A stretch of 64,000 nucleotides of DNA. It comes from Roseiarcus sp050012775. Its GTDB lineage: Bacteria; Pseudomonadota; Alphaproteobacteria; Rhizobiales; Beijerinckiaceae. The position numbers and the translations under genes are program-made. The notes beneath the pieces were generated by a model, which was not told the origin of the DNA, searched no databases, and saw nothing but the letters and a program-made list of their open reading frames with translations. Shown in pieces: positions 50,365 through 59,569 of this stretch (the first letter of the stretch is position 1; each line of letters begins with the position of its first letter). The stretch lies in the NCBI GenBank assembly GCA_050012775.1, contig JBEKGN010000018.1:32184-96183 (forward strand), read 5' to 3'.

Positions 50365-53298
50365 ATGTCCAACAAGATGATCATCGACGCCTCCCATCCG
50401 GAAGAAACCCGGGTGGTGGTGTTACGAGGTAGCCGGGTCGAGGAATTCGACTTCGAATCCGCAAGCAAGAAGCCGCTGCGCGGCAATATTTATCTCGCCA
50501 AGGTGACGCGCGTGGAGCCCTCGCTCCAGGCGGCGTTCGTCGATTACGGCGGCAACCGTCACGGCTTTCTCGCCTTTTCCGAAATTCACCCCGACTATTA
50601 TCAAATTCCCGTCGCCGATCGGCAGGCGCTGCTCGAAGAGGAAGCGCGCTCCCATCGCGAGGACGAGGACGAGCCGAATGGCGAGCGCCGCAGCCGTCGC
50701 CACCGGCGTTCGCGCACGCCAGAGTCGGAAATGCGCGCACGCGAGGGCGAACGCGTCGCCGAGGCGGCGCCGATCGAGCGCGAAGCCGGCGAGAGCGCGC
50801 CCGAATCAGCCGACGAGCCCGCGCTCGACTTCGGGCCGCCCGAACGAAACGAGTTCTCCCCCGAGCCGGAGGCGCTCCCGCCCGTCGAAGCCGGCGCCGA
50901 GTTCGTCGCGCCGGATCGCGCGGATGAAGCCGACCGCCTCGAGGCGGCGCCCGCCGACGTGGGCGAGCCGGCCGAGCCCGCGCGGGACGAAGCGGAGGGC
51001 GGCGAGTCGGCGGAGCAAGTCCATGCCGACCACGCCGAAGCCGACCACGCCCATGCCGACGACGAGGACGAGCCCGAAGTGACCACGCTCGGCGGCGCCG
51101 GTTCGGAAGAGCCCATGCCGCGCGCGCCGCGTCCGCGCGGCGGCGACGACGAAGGCGAGCTGGTCGAGCACATCGGCGGCGACGCGATGGACGAGACCCC
51201 GCGCCGCGCGCCGCGCCTGCGCCGCCAGTACAAAATTCAGGAAGTCATCAAGCGCCGGCAGGTGCTGCTGGTGCAGGTGGTCAAGGAGGAGCGCGGCAAC
51301 AAAGGCGCCGCGCTGACGACGTATCTTTCGCTTGCCGGGCGCTATTCCGTGCTGATGCCCAACACCGCGCGCGGCGGCGGCATTTCCCGCAAGATCACCA
51401 ACAGCCAGGACCGCAGCCGCCTCAAGTCGATCGCCGAGGAACTCGAGGTTCCCGAGGGCATGGGCGTCATCCTGCGCACCGCGGGCGCCTCGCGCACCAA
51501 GGCCGAGGTCAAGCGCGATTTCGAATATCTGCTGCGCATGTGGGAGACCGTGCGCGAGACGACGCTCGCCTCCAGCGCGCCGATGCTCGTCTACGAGGAA
51601 GGCTCGCTCATCAAGCGCGCCATCCGCGATCTCTACAGCAAGGAGGTCGAGGAGATCGTCGTCGCGGGCGAAGCGGGCTATCGCGAGGCCAAGGACTTCA
51701 TGCGGCTGCTGATGCCCAGCCACGCCAAATGCGTGCTGCCCTACCGCGACACGCAGCCGGTCTTCGCCAAGGCCGGCGTCGAGGCGCAGCTCGACGCGAT
51801 GTTCTCCAATCAGGTCACGCTGAAGTCGGGCGGCTATATCGTCATCAACCAGACCGAGGCGCTGGTCGCCATCGACGTCAACTCGGGCCGCTCGACGCGC
51901 GAGCACAATATCGAAGACACGGCGGTGCGCACCAATCTCGAGGCGGCCGACGAAATCGCGCGCCAGCTGCGCCTGCGCGACCTCGCCGGCCTCATCGTCA
52001 TCGACTTGATCGACATGGAGGAGGGGCGCAACAATCGCGCGGTCGAGCGGCGCATGAAGGACGCGCTGAAGAACGACCGCGCGCGCATCCAGGTCGGCCG
52101 CATCTCCCATTTCGGCCTTCTTGAAATGTCGCGCCAGCGCATCCGCACCGGCGTGCTCGAGGGATCGACGGTCGTGTGCCCGCATTGCATGGGCGCCGGC
52201 GTCGTGCGCTCGACCGCCTCCGTGGCGCTGCATGTGCTGCGCGTGCTCGAGGACGCGCTGATCAAGAGCGCCGCGCACGACATGACGGTGCGCGCGCGCA
52301 CGCCGGTCGCGCTCTACATCCTCAACCAGAAGCGCGCCCATTTGAGCGATCTCGAACGCCGCTTCGGCGTCGCCATCACGGTCGAGGCGGACGATACGCT
52401 GACCGGCTCGAATTATCACGCGATCGAGCGCGGCGAGCCCGCCTCGGGCGTCCGGGCCGAACAAGCCGCACATGAGCCGGAGGCGCGTCCGGCCGGCTAT
52501 GGCGCCACGCCGGAGGACATCGAAGACTTCGCGATCGAGGACGAGGTCGAAGCCGAAGCCGAAGCCGCCGAGGGCGGCGAGGGCGAAGCGGCCGAAGAGG
52601 AAATCGAGGGCGCCGAGCCCGTGCACGGGGAAGGCGAGGCCGCCGAAGGCGAACAGGGGCGGCGCCGGCGTCGGCGCCGGCGTCGGCGCGGCGCCGAGCG
52701 CGCCTCCGGCGAAGGCATCGCCGCGGACGCCCCGCAGCCGACCGACGCCGGGCTCGCCGCGGTCGCCGAGATCGGCGGCGATTTCGCCGCCGCGGCGCCG
52801 CCGCGCGCCGAGAGCGAAGGCGGCGAAGAGGAGGAAGGGCGCGCGCAAGGCGCCCCTGGCGCTCGCCGGCGGCGCTCGCGCCGCGGACGTCGCAGCGAGC
52901 GCGACCGCTTCGCGCCCCTGAGCCCGGAAGCCGGCGCGGCCGAGGCGGAGGAACCCGCAGAGCCGAGTTTGTTCGCCGATGAATTGGCGCCGCTTTCCGC
53001 CGCCGAGCCGGAGGCGCCGACGCCGACGGCGGTGAGCGAAGCGGGTCAGCCGAGCGCTGGAGAGCCGGAAGCGCCGGCCCTTTCGAGCGCAACGGAACGG
53101 CCGATCGCCGCGGAACCCGAAGCGCCGAGCGCCGCCGAACCGGCGCCCGAGCCGGTCAGCGCCGAAGACAAGGAACCGTCCGCGACAGCCGCGCCGGAAG
53201 CCGCGCCCGCCGAACCGGCCCCGGCCGCCGAAGACGCCTCGCGCCCGCGCCGCTCCGGCTGGTGGCAGCGTGCGCGCGCGACCTTGGTTGGGGAATGA
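50365..53298 (+). CDS. rne: Ribonuclease E
   Basis: RNase E (977 aa). The catalytic Asp pair is Asp504 (VAIDVNSGRS) and Asp547 (VIDLIDMEE), 43 residues apart as Asp303/Asp346 in E. coli. The zinc-link CPHC is Cys605/Cys608, again at the E. coli spacing (58). All are shifted by 201 residues because an acidic insert of about 190 residues (98-285, Glu/Asp/Ala-rich, preceded by an Arg-rich patch) splits the S1 region. The C-terminal half (about 700-977) is low-complexity Ala/Glu/Pro with Arg-rich patches, the degradosome scaffold. ATG 50365 fits the family start MSNKMIIDA. Confidence 0.95.
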   Translation: MSNKMIIDASHPEETRVVVLRGSRVEEFDFESASKKPLRGNIYLAKVTRVEPSLQAAFVDYGGNRHGFLAFSEIHPDYYQIPVADRQALLEEEARSHREDEDEPNGERRSRRHRRSRTPESEMRAREGERVAEAAPIEREAGESAPESADEPALDFGPPERNEFSPEPEALPPVEAGAEFVAPDRADEADRLEAAPADVGEPAEPARDEAEGGESAEQVHADHAEADHAHADDEDEPEVTTLGGAGSEEPMPRAPRPRGGDDEGELVEHIGGDAMDETPRRAPRLRRQYKIQEVIKRRQVLLVQVVKEERGNKGAALTTYLSLAGRYSVLMPNTARGGGISRKITNSQDRSRLKSIAEELEVPEGMGVILRTAGASRTKAEVKRDFEYLLRMWETVRETTLASSAPMLVYEEGSLIKRAIRDLYSKEVEEIVVAGEAGYREAKDFMRLLMPSHAKCVLPYRDTQPVFAKAGVEAQLDAMFSNQVTLKSGGYIVINQTEALVAIDVNSGRSTREHNIEDTAVRTNLEAADEIARQLRLRDLAGLIVIDLIDMEEGRNNRAVERRMKDALKNDRARIQVGRISHFGLLEMSRQRIRTGVLEGSTVVCPHCMGAGVVRSTASVALHVLRVLEDALIKSAAHDMTVRARTPVALYILNQKRAHLSDLERRFGVAITVEADDTLTGSNYHAIERGEPASGVRAEQAAHEPEARPAGYGATPEDIEDFAIEDEVEAEAEAAEGGEGEAAEEEIEGAEPVHGEGEAAEGEQGRRRRRRRRRRGAERASGEGIAADAPQPTDAGLAAVAEIGGDFAAAAPPRAESEGGEEEEGRAQGAPGARRRRSRRGRRSERDRFAPLSPEAGAAEAEEPAEPSLFADELAPLSAAEPEAPTPTAVSEAGQPSAGEPEAPALSSATERPIAAEPEAPSAAEPAPEPVSAEDKEPSATAAPEAAPAEPAPAAEDASRPRRSGWWQRARATLVGE

Positions 53299-53630
53299 CG
53301 AGCGCGGGGCGGCGCGCCTCGGCGTGGGCCGCCTCGATCACTCAAGCGCCGCTTTGCTTTGTCCGGGCGCGCCCGCAAACAGCGCTTGCGGTCCGTGCAG
53401 CGCGGGCAGGCGGGGGCTTTCCTTGGCTCCCATAAGCAAATAAGGGAAGCGAGACGGCGTCGCCGCGGGCGACAGCGGAGCAATTCAGGCTGCGGCCTCG
53501 GCCGCAATCCCGTTGGATCGCTTCGCCCTTGCTCGCAACGACGGCTCAGGCGGCGAGCCGCCGATAGGCTCTCGCCCTAAGCGCTCGAGAAAAATGCTGC
53601 TTGTGTGTCCCTATTGCGAGGCGCCAATCC
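53299..53630. other. Intergenic region after rne
   Basis: 332 bp with no credible gene. It includes a genomic repeat-like stretch (53510-53544) and no clear terminator. It marks the border between the housekeeping block and the polysaccharide locus. Confidence 0.5.
53510..53544. repeat. Possible dispersed inverted repeat of Hyphomicrobiales type
   Basis: The stretch containing GATCGCTTCGCCCTTGCTCG followed by CAACGACGG resembles the short GC-rich palindromes with GCTTCG...GCTCGCAA that are scattered in many Rhizobiales genomes. Only one copy is seen in the window, so the call is tentative. Confidence 0.35.
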
Positions 53631-54728
53631 GTGACCAGGTCGAACGGCGGACGAAAAATCGCGTTGGTTACCGGCGTAACCGGGCAAGACGGCGCCTACC
53701 TCGCGGAATTGCTGCTTTCGAAGGGATATATCGTCCACGGCGTCAAGCGACGGTCATCGTCCTTCAATACCGGGCGGATCGAACATTTGTACGAAGATCC
53801 CCATGCGCCGAATCCCCACTTTTTCCTGCATTACGGCGACATGACGGACGCGACGAATCTCATTCGCATCGTTCAGGAGACCCAACCCGACGAAATATAC
53901 AATTTGGCCGCGCAATCGCACGTTCAGGTCAGCTTCGAGACGGCGGAGTACACGGCGAACGCGGACGGGCTGGGCGCCTTGCGCCTCCTGGAGGCGATTC
54001 GACTGCTCGGCCTGACGCAAAAGACGCGCTTTTACCAAGCTTCGACATCGGAATTATATGGCAAGGCCCAGACCGCGCCACAAAACGAGGCGACGCCGTT
54101 CTACCCGCGATCTCCCTATGCGGCGGCCAAGATTTACGCCTATTGGATCGTCGTGAATTACCGAGAAGCCTATGGCATGCACGCGTCGAACGGCATCCTG
54201 TTCAACCACGAAAGCCCCTTGCGCGGCGAGACATTCGTGACGCGGAAAATCACTCGGGCCGTGGCGGCGATCCATCTCGGCCTGCAAGAAAAGCTCTACC
54301 TCGGCAACCTCGACGCCGAGCGCGATTGGGGCCACGCCAAGGACTATGTCCGCGGCATGTGGGCGATGCTCCAGCAGGAAACGCCCGACGATTACGTCCT
54401 GGCCACCGGCCGGAGCGCATCGGTTCGCAGCTTTGTCGAAAGAGCGTTCCGCGAAGTCGGCGTTGAAATCGAGTGGCAGGGCAAAGGCGTCGACGAAAAG
54501 GGCGTCGACGCGTCAACGAGAAAAATCGTGATCGAAGTCGATCCGCGCTACTTTCGCCCCACTGAGGTCGATCGGTTGCTCGGCGATCCGCGAAAGGCTC
54601 TCGAAAAGCTCGGTTGGCGGCACGAAACGAGCCTAAGCGAACTCGTCGCCGAGATGGTGCGCGAGGATTTGAGAATCGCGCGTCTAACTCCCGTGTCTTC
54701 AGCCGCTCAAAGGCTTGGACATGACTGA
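53631..54728 (+). CDS. gmd: GDP-mannose 4,6-dehydratase
   Basis: Extended SDR (365 aa). NADP motif TGVTGQDG (14-21), RRSSSFNTGRIEHLY, ASTSELYGKAQ, and catalytic YAAAK in PRSPYAAAKIYAYW. It makes GDP-4-keto-6-deoxymannose. The start is GTG 53631 with GAGGCG upstream; a TTG 30 bases earlier is a weaker option. The stop overlaps fcl by eight bases. First gene of the GDP-fucose pair. Confidence 0.93.
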   Translation: MTRSNGGRKIALVTGVTGQDGAYLAELLLSKGYIVHGVKRRSSSFNTGRIEHLYEDPHAPNPHFFLHYGDMTDATNLIRIVQETQPDEIYNLAAQSHVQVSFETAEYTANADGLGALRLLEAIRLLGLTQKTRFYQASTSELYGKAQTAPQNEATPFYPRSPYAAAKIYAYWIVVNYREAYGMHASNGILFNHESPLRGETFVTRKITRAVAAIHLGLQEKLYLGNLDAERDWGHAKDYVRGMWAMLQQETPDDYVLATGRSASVRSFVERAFREVGVEIEWQGKGVDEKGVDASTRKIVIEVDPRYFRPTEVDRLLGDPRKALEKLGWRHETSLSELVAEMVREDLRIARLTPVSSAAQRLGHD

Positions 54729-55695
54729 AGAGATATTCCCACTCAGGGGCAAGCGCGTCTGGGTGGCCGGCCATCGCGGCATGGTTGGCTCGGCGCTGGT
54801 TCGGCGGCTCGCTCGCGAGAGTTGCGAAGTCGTTACGGCGGATCGCGGCAGCGTGGATCTGCGCAATCAATCTCAGGTCGACGGCTGGCTGGGGGAGATG
54901 AAGCCGAACGTTGTCTTCCTGGCCGCCGCCAAGGTCGGCGGCATCCTCGCCAACGACGCCTACCCCGCCGACTTTCTCTATGACAACCTGATGATCGAGG
55001 CGAATGTCATTCGCGCGGCGTTCGAAATAGGCGTCGAAAAGCTCGTCTTCCTCGGCTCGTCTTGCATCTACCCGAAATTCGCGCCCCAGCCGATCACAGA
55101 AGAGGCGCTGCTGACGGGCCCGCTGGAGCCGACGAACGAATGGTACGCGATCGCCAAGATCGCCGGGATCAAACTCTGCCAAGCCTATCGCAAGCAACAC
55201 GGCGTCGATTTCATTTCGGCGATGCCGACGAATCTCTACGGCCCTGGCGACAATTTCGATTTGAATTCGAGCCACGTATTGCCGGCGCTGATCCGCAAGG
55301 CCCATGAAGCGAAACTCTCCGGCGCGGACGCGTTCGTCATTTGGGGAACCGGCTCCGCGCGCCGCGAATTTCTCCACGTCGACGACTGCGCCGATGCGCT
55401 CGTGCACCTAGCCAAACGCTATTCCGGCGATAGCCATGTGAATGTCGGGTCGGGCGCCGATATCACGATCTTCGAACTTGCGCAGCTCGTCGCCGCGACG
55501 GTCGGTTTTGCCGGACGGATCGAGCGCGATCCGTCAAAGCCGGACGGAACCCCGCGCAAGCTCATGAGTTCGGAGAAGATACGGCGGATGGGATGGGCGC
55601 CGTCGATCCCGCTGCCGGACGGGGTCGCATCGGTTTATCGATGGTTCGTCGACAACCCGCGCGTCGCGAATGGCGCTTCGGGAGACCCCTCGTGA
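54721..55695 (+). CDS. fcl: GDP-L-fucose synthase
   Basis: Epimerase/reductase (324 aa) with NADP motif GHRGMVGSALV (17-27), FLGSSCIYPKFAPQPI, and catalytic YAIAKIAGIKLC. It turns GDP-4-keto-6-deoxymannose into GDP-L-fucose. ATG 54721 lies within the end of gmd. The end overlaps the following methyltransferase GTG by four bases, so the three genes are co-translated. Confidence 0.93.
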   Translation: MTEEIFPLRGKRVWVAGHRGMVGSALVRRLARESCEVVTADRGSVDLRNQSQVDGWLGEMKPNVVFLAAAKVGGILANDAYPADFLYDNLMIEANVIRAAFEIGVEKLVFLGSSCIYPKFAPQPITEEALLTGPLEPTNEWYAIAKIAGIKLCQAYRKQHGVDFISAMPTNLYGPGDNFDLNSSHVLPALIRKAHEAKLSGADAFVIWGTGSARREFLHVDDCADALVHLAKRYSGDSHVNVGSGADITIFELAQLVAATVGFAGRIERDPSKPDGTPRKLMSSEKIRRMGWAPSIPLPDGVASVYRWFVDNPRVANGASGDPS

Positions 55696-56438
55696 AGAAT
55701 TTCTTCAGGCGGAAATTGCGCCAATTTTCGAAGTCCGTTCGCAAATATCGCGATCGAATCCGAGGTTTGGAAACACCGAAGCTTACCCATGAGGCGATCG
55801 CCAGGTTGGTCGGCCGGCCGGACCCTACGATTTTGGAAATCGGCTGCAACGACGGGTCCGACACGCTGAGATTTCTCAAAGCAACGCCTCGCGCGAAATT
55901 GTTTTGTTTCGAACCCGACCCTCGCGCCATCGCCCGCTTCAAGAAAAACTTGGGGCCCCGTCTCAATGACGTAAAGCTCTTCGAAATCGCCTTGAGCGAT
56001 CGAACCGGTCAGATCGATTTTCACATGAGCGATGGCGTGAGCGCCGAAATGCCGCAGGGGTGGGATCGCTCGGGTTCGATTCGCCCTCCCGCGGAACACC
56101 TCAGGATAGCCCCTTGGGTGAAATTCGAAAAAACAGTTAAGGTGAACACTTGCCGGCTGGATGATTGGGCAGCGGAACACGATGTAACCCGCGTCGATTT
56201 CATTTGGATGGATGTGCAGGGCGCCGAGGCGGACGTTATTCTTGGCGCATCGAAAATTTTGCAACAAACGAGATTTTTGTACACGGAATATAGCGATGTC
56301 GAGCTTTACGAGGGGCAACTCTCGCTCAAAGAGATTCTCGCGCTGCTGCCTTCGTTCGACGTGCTCGCCCAATATCCAGACGATGTTTTGCTGCGGAACC
56401 GGACGTTGGCTGGCAGCGAAGAGAAAGCGAGGTTATAA
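55692..56438 (+). CDS. FkbM family methyltransferase
   Basis: SAM-dependent methyltransferase (248 aa). The FkbM signature ILEIGCNDGSDTLRFLKATP is at about residues 47-66, CFEPDPRAIARFKKNL follows, and VDFIWMDVQGAEADVILGA is the second family block. GTG 55692 overlaps the fcl stop (GTGA). Likely O-methylates a sugar, perhaps fucose, of the surface glycan. GC content appears lower than in rne or rfbG, consistent with transfer. Confidence 0.82.
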   Translation: MKNFFRRKLRQFSKSVRKYRDRIRGLETPKLTHEAIARLVGRPDPTILEIGCNDGSDTLRFLKATPRAKLFCFEPDPRAIARFKKNLGPRLNDVKLFEIALSDRTGQIDFHMSDGVSAEMPQGWDRSGSIRPPAEHLRIAPWVKFEKTVKVNTCRLDDWAAEHDVTRVDFIWMDVQGAEADVILGASKILQQTRFLYTEYSDVELYEGQLSLKEILALLPSFDVLAQYPDDVLLRNRTLAGSEEKARL

Positions 56439-56531
56439 TGATGGTGTGCACGCGAAGAATTGATTGAATAACCGCAAAGCGACGGAAAGTTCGTTTTGCA
56501 TTTTTTGACGCAAATCGCTACGGCATCCTCA

Positions 56532-57536
56532 ATGTGTACAGCGCCGATCCCAGTTAGACTGTCCTCCATCTATTCGCAATGGCCGTGGTTTCGTCAAACG
56601 CCCGGCAATGACGGCGTTTGGGGCGATTTGCGGTTCCAACTCGATGACGGCAACGCCGATGCGGAATGGCTCGTCGTTTACGACGAGCCTGCGCCCTCGC
56701 TGAGGACGAATACGCCTTACGAGCGCCGAATTTTGTTCATCGCCGAGCCCCCCGGGTTGAAGGATTACCGATCCGCGTTCGTCAACCAATTTGGCGTGCT
56801 CGTCAGCCCCTACGCCATCCCCGCTTTTCGCGGTCGCGCTTTCATCCAGCAATCCGCCCTGCCTTGGCACTATGGCATGGACCACCGCCCGGAACGCTAC
56901 GCGAGCGCCATGCAGTGGCCGGCTTTGGCGGCGGACAAGCCCAAGTCAAAATTGGCGTCGATCATCTGCTCGCAAAAGGCCTCGCTGCCTTACCACCGGC
57001 AGCGTCTGGCGTTTGTCGAGCGCCTCGAGGCGCGGCTGGGCCATCGCGTCGACGTGTTCGGCCGCGACTCGCGCCCCATCGACGACAAGCAGGAGGGAAT
57101 TGCGGCGTACAAATACCATATCGCCGTCGAGAACAACGAAATCGATCATTTTTGGACCGAGAAGGTCGCGGACGCCTATATCGGCGGTTGTTTTCCGATC
57201 TTTGCCGGATGCAAAAATATCGGGTCTTATTTCGATCCGCGGAGCCTGCGCCAGATCGACATCGGCGATCCCGATCGAGCGATCGACGAGATCGAAAGCA
57301 TTCTTGATTCAACCCTTTGGGAAGACAATCGCCTCCACATTCAAGAAAGTCGTCGACGGGTCATGACGGAATACAACCTGTTCGCCGTCGTCGCCAAAAT
57401 CATCGCGCAAAGCGACGAGAAGACCCTTGCGGCCAAACGCATTGCGCCCACCGCGTTGAGACCCGGGCGCCGACGCCGACTGAAAGCCCTTCGAAGAAGC
57501 TTGCGCACGGCCTTTGCCAGGATTTTCTCGGGCTAG
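56532..57536 (+). CDS. Glycosyltransferase family 10 (fucosyltransferase-like)
   Basis: Protein of 334 aa. The GT10 donor-site block reads AAYKYHIAVENNEIDHFWTE then KVADAYIGGCFPIFAG (residues 191-226), equivalent to the FxIAxENS...DYxTEKL...A...GxxPI motif of alpha-1,3/4-fucosyltransferases. The C-terminus is basic and amphipathic (RPGRRRRLKALRRSLRTAFA), as in the membrane-attaching tails of bacterial FucTs. It lies downstream of gmd-fcl, which make its expected donor, GDP-fucose. ATG 56532 is used. Linkage and acceptor are unknown. Confidence 0.78.
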   Translation: MCTAPIPVRLSSIYSQWPWFRQTPGNDGVWGDLRFQLDDGNADAEWLVVYDEPAPSLRTNTPYERRILFIAEPPGLKDYRSAFVNQFGVLVSPYAIPAFRGRAFIQQSALPWHYGMDHRPERYASAMQWPALAADKPKSKLASIICSQKASLPYHRQRLAFVERLEARLGHRVDVFGRDSRPIDDKQEGIAAYKYHIAVENNEIDHFWTEKVADAYIGGCFPIFAGCKNIGSYFDPRSLRQIDIGDPDRAIDEIESILDSTLWEDNRLHIQESRRRVMTEYNLFAVVAKIIAQSDEKTLAAKRIAPTALRPGRRRRLKALRRSLRTAFARIFSG

Positions 57537-57679
57537 AACCTGCCTAGGATCGCCGCAGATTCAATGTCGACGCCAAAAGAGGTGAGAATCAGGCTCATCG
57601 CGCCCATCCTGCCCCTGGCATTGGGCGCGAGCGGTCATCGCTCCCGGACCGGAACCGGCGGCTATCTGGAGAATGTCGA

Positions 57680-58444
57680 TTGAAAACGCTCGTTGTCGGG
57701 GACAGCCACGCTTCTTTCTGCTTCGATCTGATCGATGGTTGCGAGGTGCGCTGGCTGGGTTCGGTGACGATGTTCCGGATCGGCCGGGATGGTTTCGACG
57801 GCTTCTTGGATCGATCGCGAACCCACGACGCGGTTATATTCGTCTTTGGCGAAATCGACGTAAGAGCCCACGTTTTGCGCATCGCCGTTCAGCAATCGAA
57901 ACCTGTCTCTGATGTGGTCGATGAACTCGCGTCCGCCTATGTGAATAGGATCCGTGACTTGGATGGCGTCGAGATCAAGGTGATCGCATCCGTCGTGCCG
58001 CCAGTGAATACGGGTTATGCCGCCCGCAACACGGCAGTCCCTGTGTTCGGCACGATCGAGCAGAGGTCAGAGGCCGTATCATTGCTTAACGCGCGGCTAC
58101 GCATGCTGTCGGCGCGGAGCGGAATCGGCTACTTGGACATATACTCTGCTTTTGTCGGGCGCGACGGCTGCATGCCTTTGAGCAAATCCGACTACGTATG
58201 TCACATAGACCCATACCGGTCGAAACCCATCGCCGACGCTCTGCGAATATTGGTTCCCGGCGAATTCCGATACGATTCCCGCAGGAGAATCTCGGCGCTC
58301 GGTTCATTCGGCAAAGTGTCCGAGGTTTCTCCGTTTCGGCAGAAAATTCGATTCAGGAGGGTTTGCTGGAAGAAAAAGTGCCACATCCTTATTCAATCCC
58401 TCAACTCGAAAATCGTGGGTTTGCTCCCCAGGGCGTCGCCGTGA
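57680..58444 (+). CDS. SGNH-hydrolase-like protein of the polysaccharide locus
   Basis: Protein of 254 aa starting at TTG 57680, with GGAG eight bases upstream. The opening MKTLVVGDSHASF has the GDS(H) of SGNH/GDSL enzymes with Ser9. A FVFGEID block is at about 54-60, and HIDPYRSKPIADAL near residue 178 supplies the Asp-x-x-His-like end, though the order differs (His before Asp). Such proteins often add or remove acetyl groups on glycans. The basic C-terminal 50 residues are not recognised. Catalytic competence is uncertain. Confidence 0.6.
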   Translation: MKTLVVGDSHASFCFDLIDGCEVRWLGSVTMFRIGRDGFDGFLDRSRTHDAVIFVFGEIDVRAHVLRIAVQQSKPVSDVVDELASAYVNRIRDLDGVEIKVIASVVPPVNTGYAARNTAVPVFGTIEQRSEAVSLLNARLRMLSARSGIGYLDIYSAFVGRDGCMPLSKSDYVCHIDPYRSKPIADALRILVPGEFRYDSRRRISALGSFGKVSEVSPFRQKIRFRRVCWKKKCHILIQSLNSKIVGLLPRASP

Positions 58445-58513
58445 GCGTTTTCCAAGACGCGAGGCGCCGCCTCGAATCTTCGAGCGACCGACGCGGGGCT
58501 CCGCCATCCCCCG

Positions 58514-59401
58514 CTAGATCGGCGCCGGCCCGGAAGGCTCCCAACGCCCCAGCAGCTCTCGCACGCGGATGCGCGCAATTTTCGACAGCGATGGCAATCG
58601 TCGACGTAGATAAAATCGTTCGAAAGCCCAGTGGGCGACTCGAAGAGGGAGGGGCAGGTTACGTTCGGATCGGACGCGACGCAGTTCGCGGATGAAGGCC
58701 CGGCGCATGTCCAGCAACTGCGCGGTCGTGTAGTTGAACCTGGGCACCTCGGTCCCGGCGGTGCGGCGATCGCGCTTGTATATTTCCGTGTCCGCCGTCC
58801 CTCTGATCGCGCCATCCATTATCGGCCCGTACAAGATCAGATGTTCGGCCGCATTGGAGTAGGGGTAGTTGGCGCAGACGGGCAAGCAGCCTTGGCGCGC
58901 TGTCTCGGTGTCCCAAAGTCCGTAGAACCAACCCACGGGATAGTGCAACAGCATATGCAGCTGACCGCGCAGCGTGACGCACGCTCGATCATCGGGCGGC
59001 GCGGTCACCGCGCGTCGGCCTCCGTCAAGGTCGCATGATATGCTTGTCGACACGGCGACTTTGCATCCCGGCGTCTTGGTCGCGAGCCGATAAAGCGTTT
59101 CGATGTAATTGTCCGCGGTCAGGTCGTCAAAGGCGCGCCACAGGAACCACGGACTCTCGGCGCGAAGCAGAACGTCGCGGAAATTCGGCATCATGCCGAC
59201 GTTGTGCGTCTGGCGGGCATAGGTGAATCGCGAGTCACGGGCGACCCAGGCGCGAGCGATTTCCCCGGTGGCGTCGGTCGAAGCGTTGTCGAGGATAATG
59301 ACCTTGAAGTCGCGGAACGTCTGCCTCGCAAGGCAAGCAAGGCTTTCGTCGAGCAGGTCGGCGCCGTTGTAGACGGGAACGCCGATCGTAACCGGAACCA
59401 T
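58514..59401 (-). CDS. Glycosyltransferase family 2
   Basis: GT-A glycosyltransferase (295 aa). It begins VTIGVPVYNGADLLDESLACL, then VIILDNASTDATGEIARAW. The usual metal-binding DxD is FDDLTADNY (Asp-Asp-x-Thr). The C-terminal part is basic and has no membrane segment. It transfers a sugar to the growing repeat unit in the cytoplasm. It is transcribed opposite to its neighbours. Donor and acceptor cannot be read from the sequence. Confidence 0.82.
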   Translation of the reverse strand: MVPVTIGVPVYNGADLLDESLACLARQTFRDFKVIILDNASTDATGEIARAWVARDSRFTYARQTHNVGMMPNFRDVLLRAESPWFLWRAFDDLTADNYIETLYRLATKTPGCKVAVSTSISCDLDGGRRAVTAPPDDRACVTLRGQLHMLLHYPVGWFYGLWDTETARQGCLPVCANYPYSNAAEHLILYGPIMDGAIRGTADTEIYKRDRRTAGTEVPRFNYTTAQLLDMRRAFIRELRRVRSERNLPLPLRVAHWAFERFYLRRRLPSLSKIARIRVRELLGRWEPSGPAPI

Positions 59402-59569
59402 AAAGCTATCCCTTTTTCACGGGGCCGCGCGGACTGCGAAACCCTGCGCCCATCCGCGGGAGAGCGGTCGGGACCCGAACGCCATAGGCGGGCGCGCGAA
59501 ACCGGCGCCCTTCCGTCGGCCTGCATAACTTGGTAAGGCCCTGCTGGCAAATTGCGATCGGGCGTCGGT

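Noticed and set aside
49896..50432. 178-codon plus-strand frame in the rne leader
   Set aside because: No recognisable family, runs into the rne start in another frame, and has no good ribosome site.
52480..53290. Repetitive Glu/Ala and Arg runs in the rne 3' half as a tandem repeat or separate gene
   Set aside because: This is the low-complexity scaffold region of RNase E in one continuous frame. No regular repeat unit was found.
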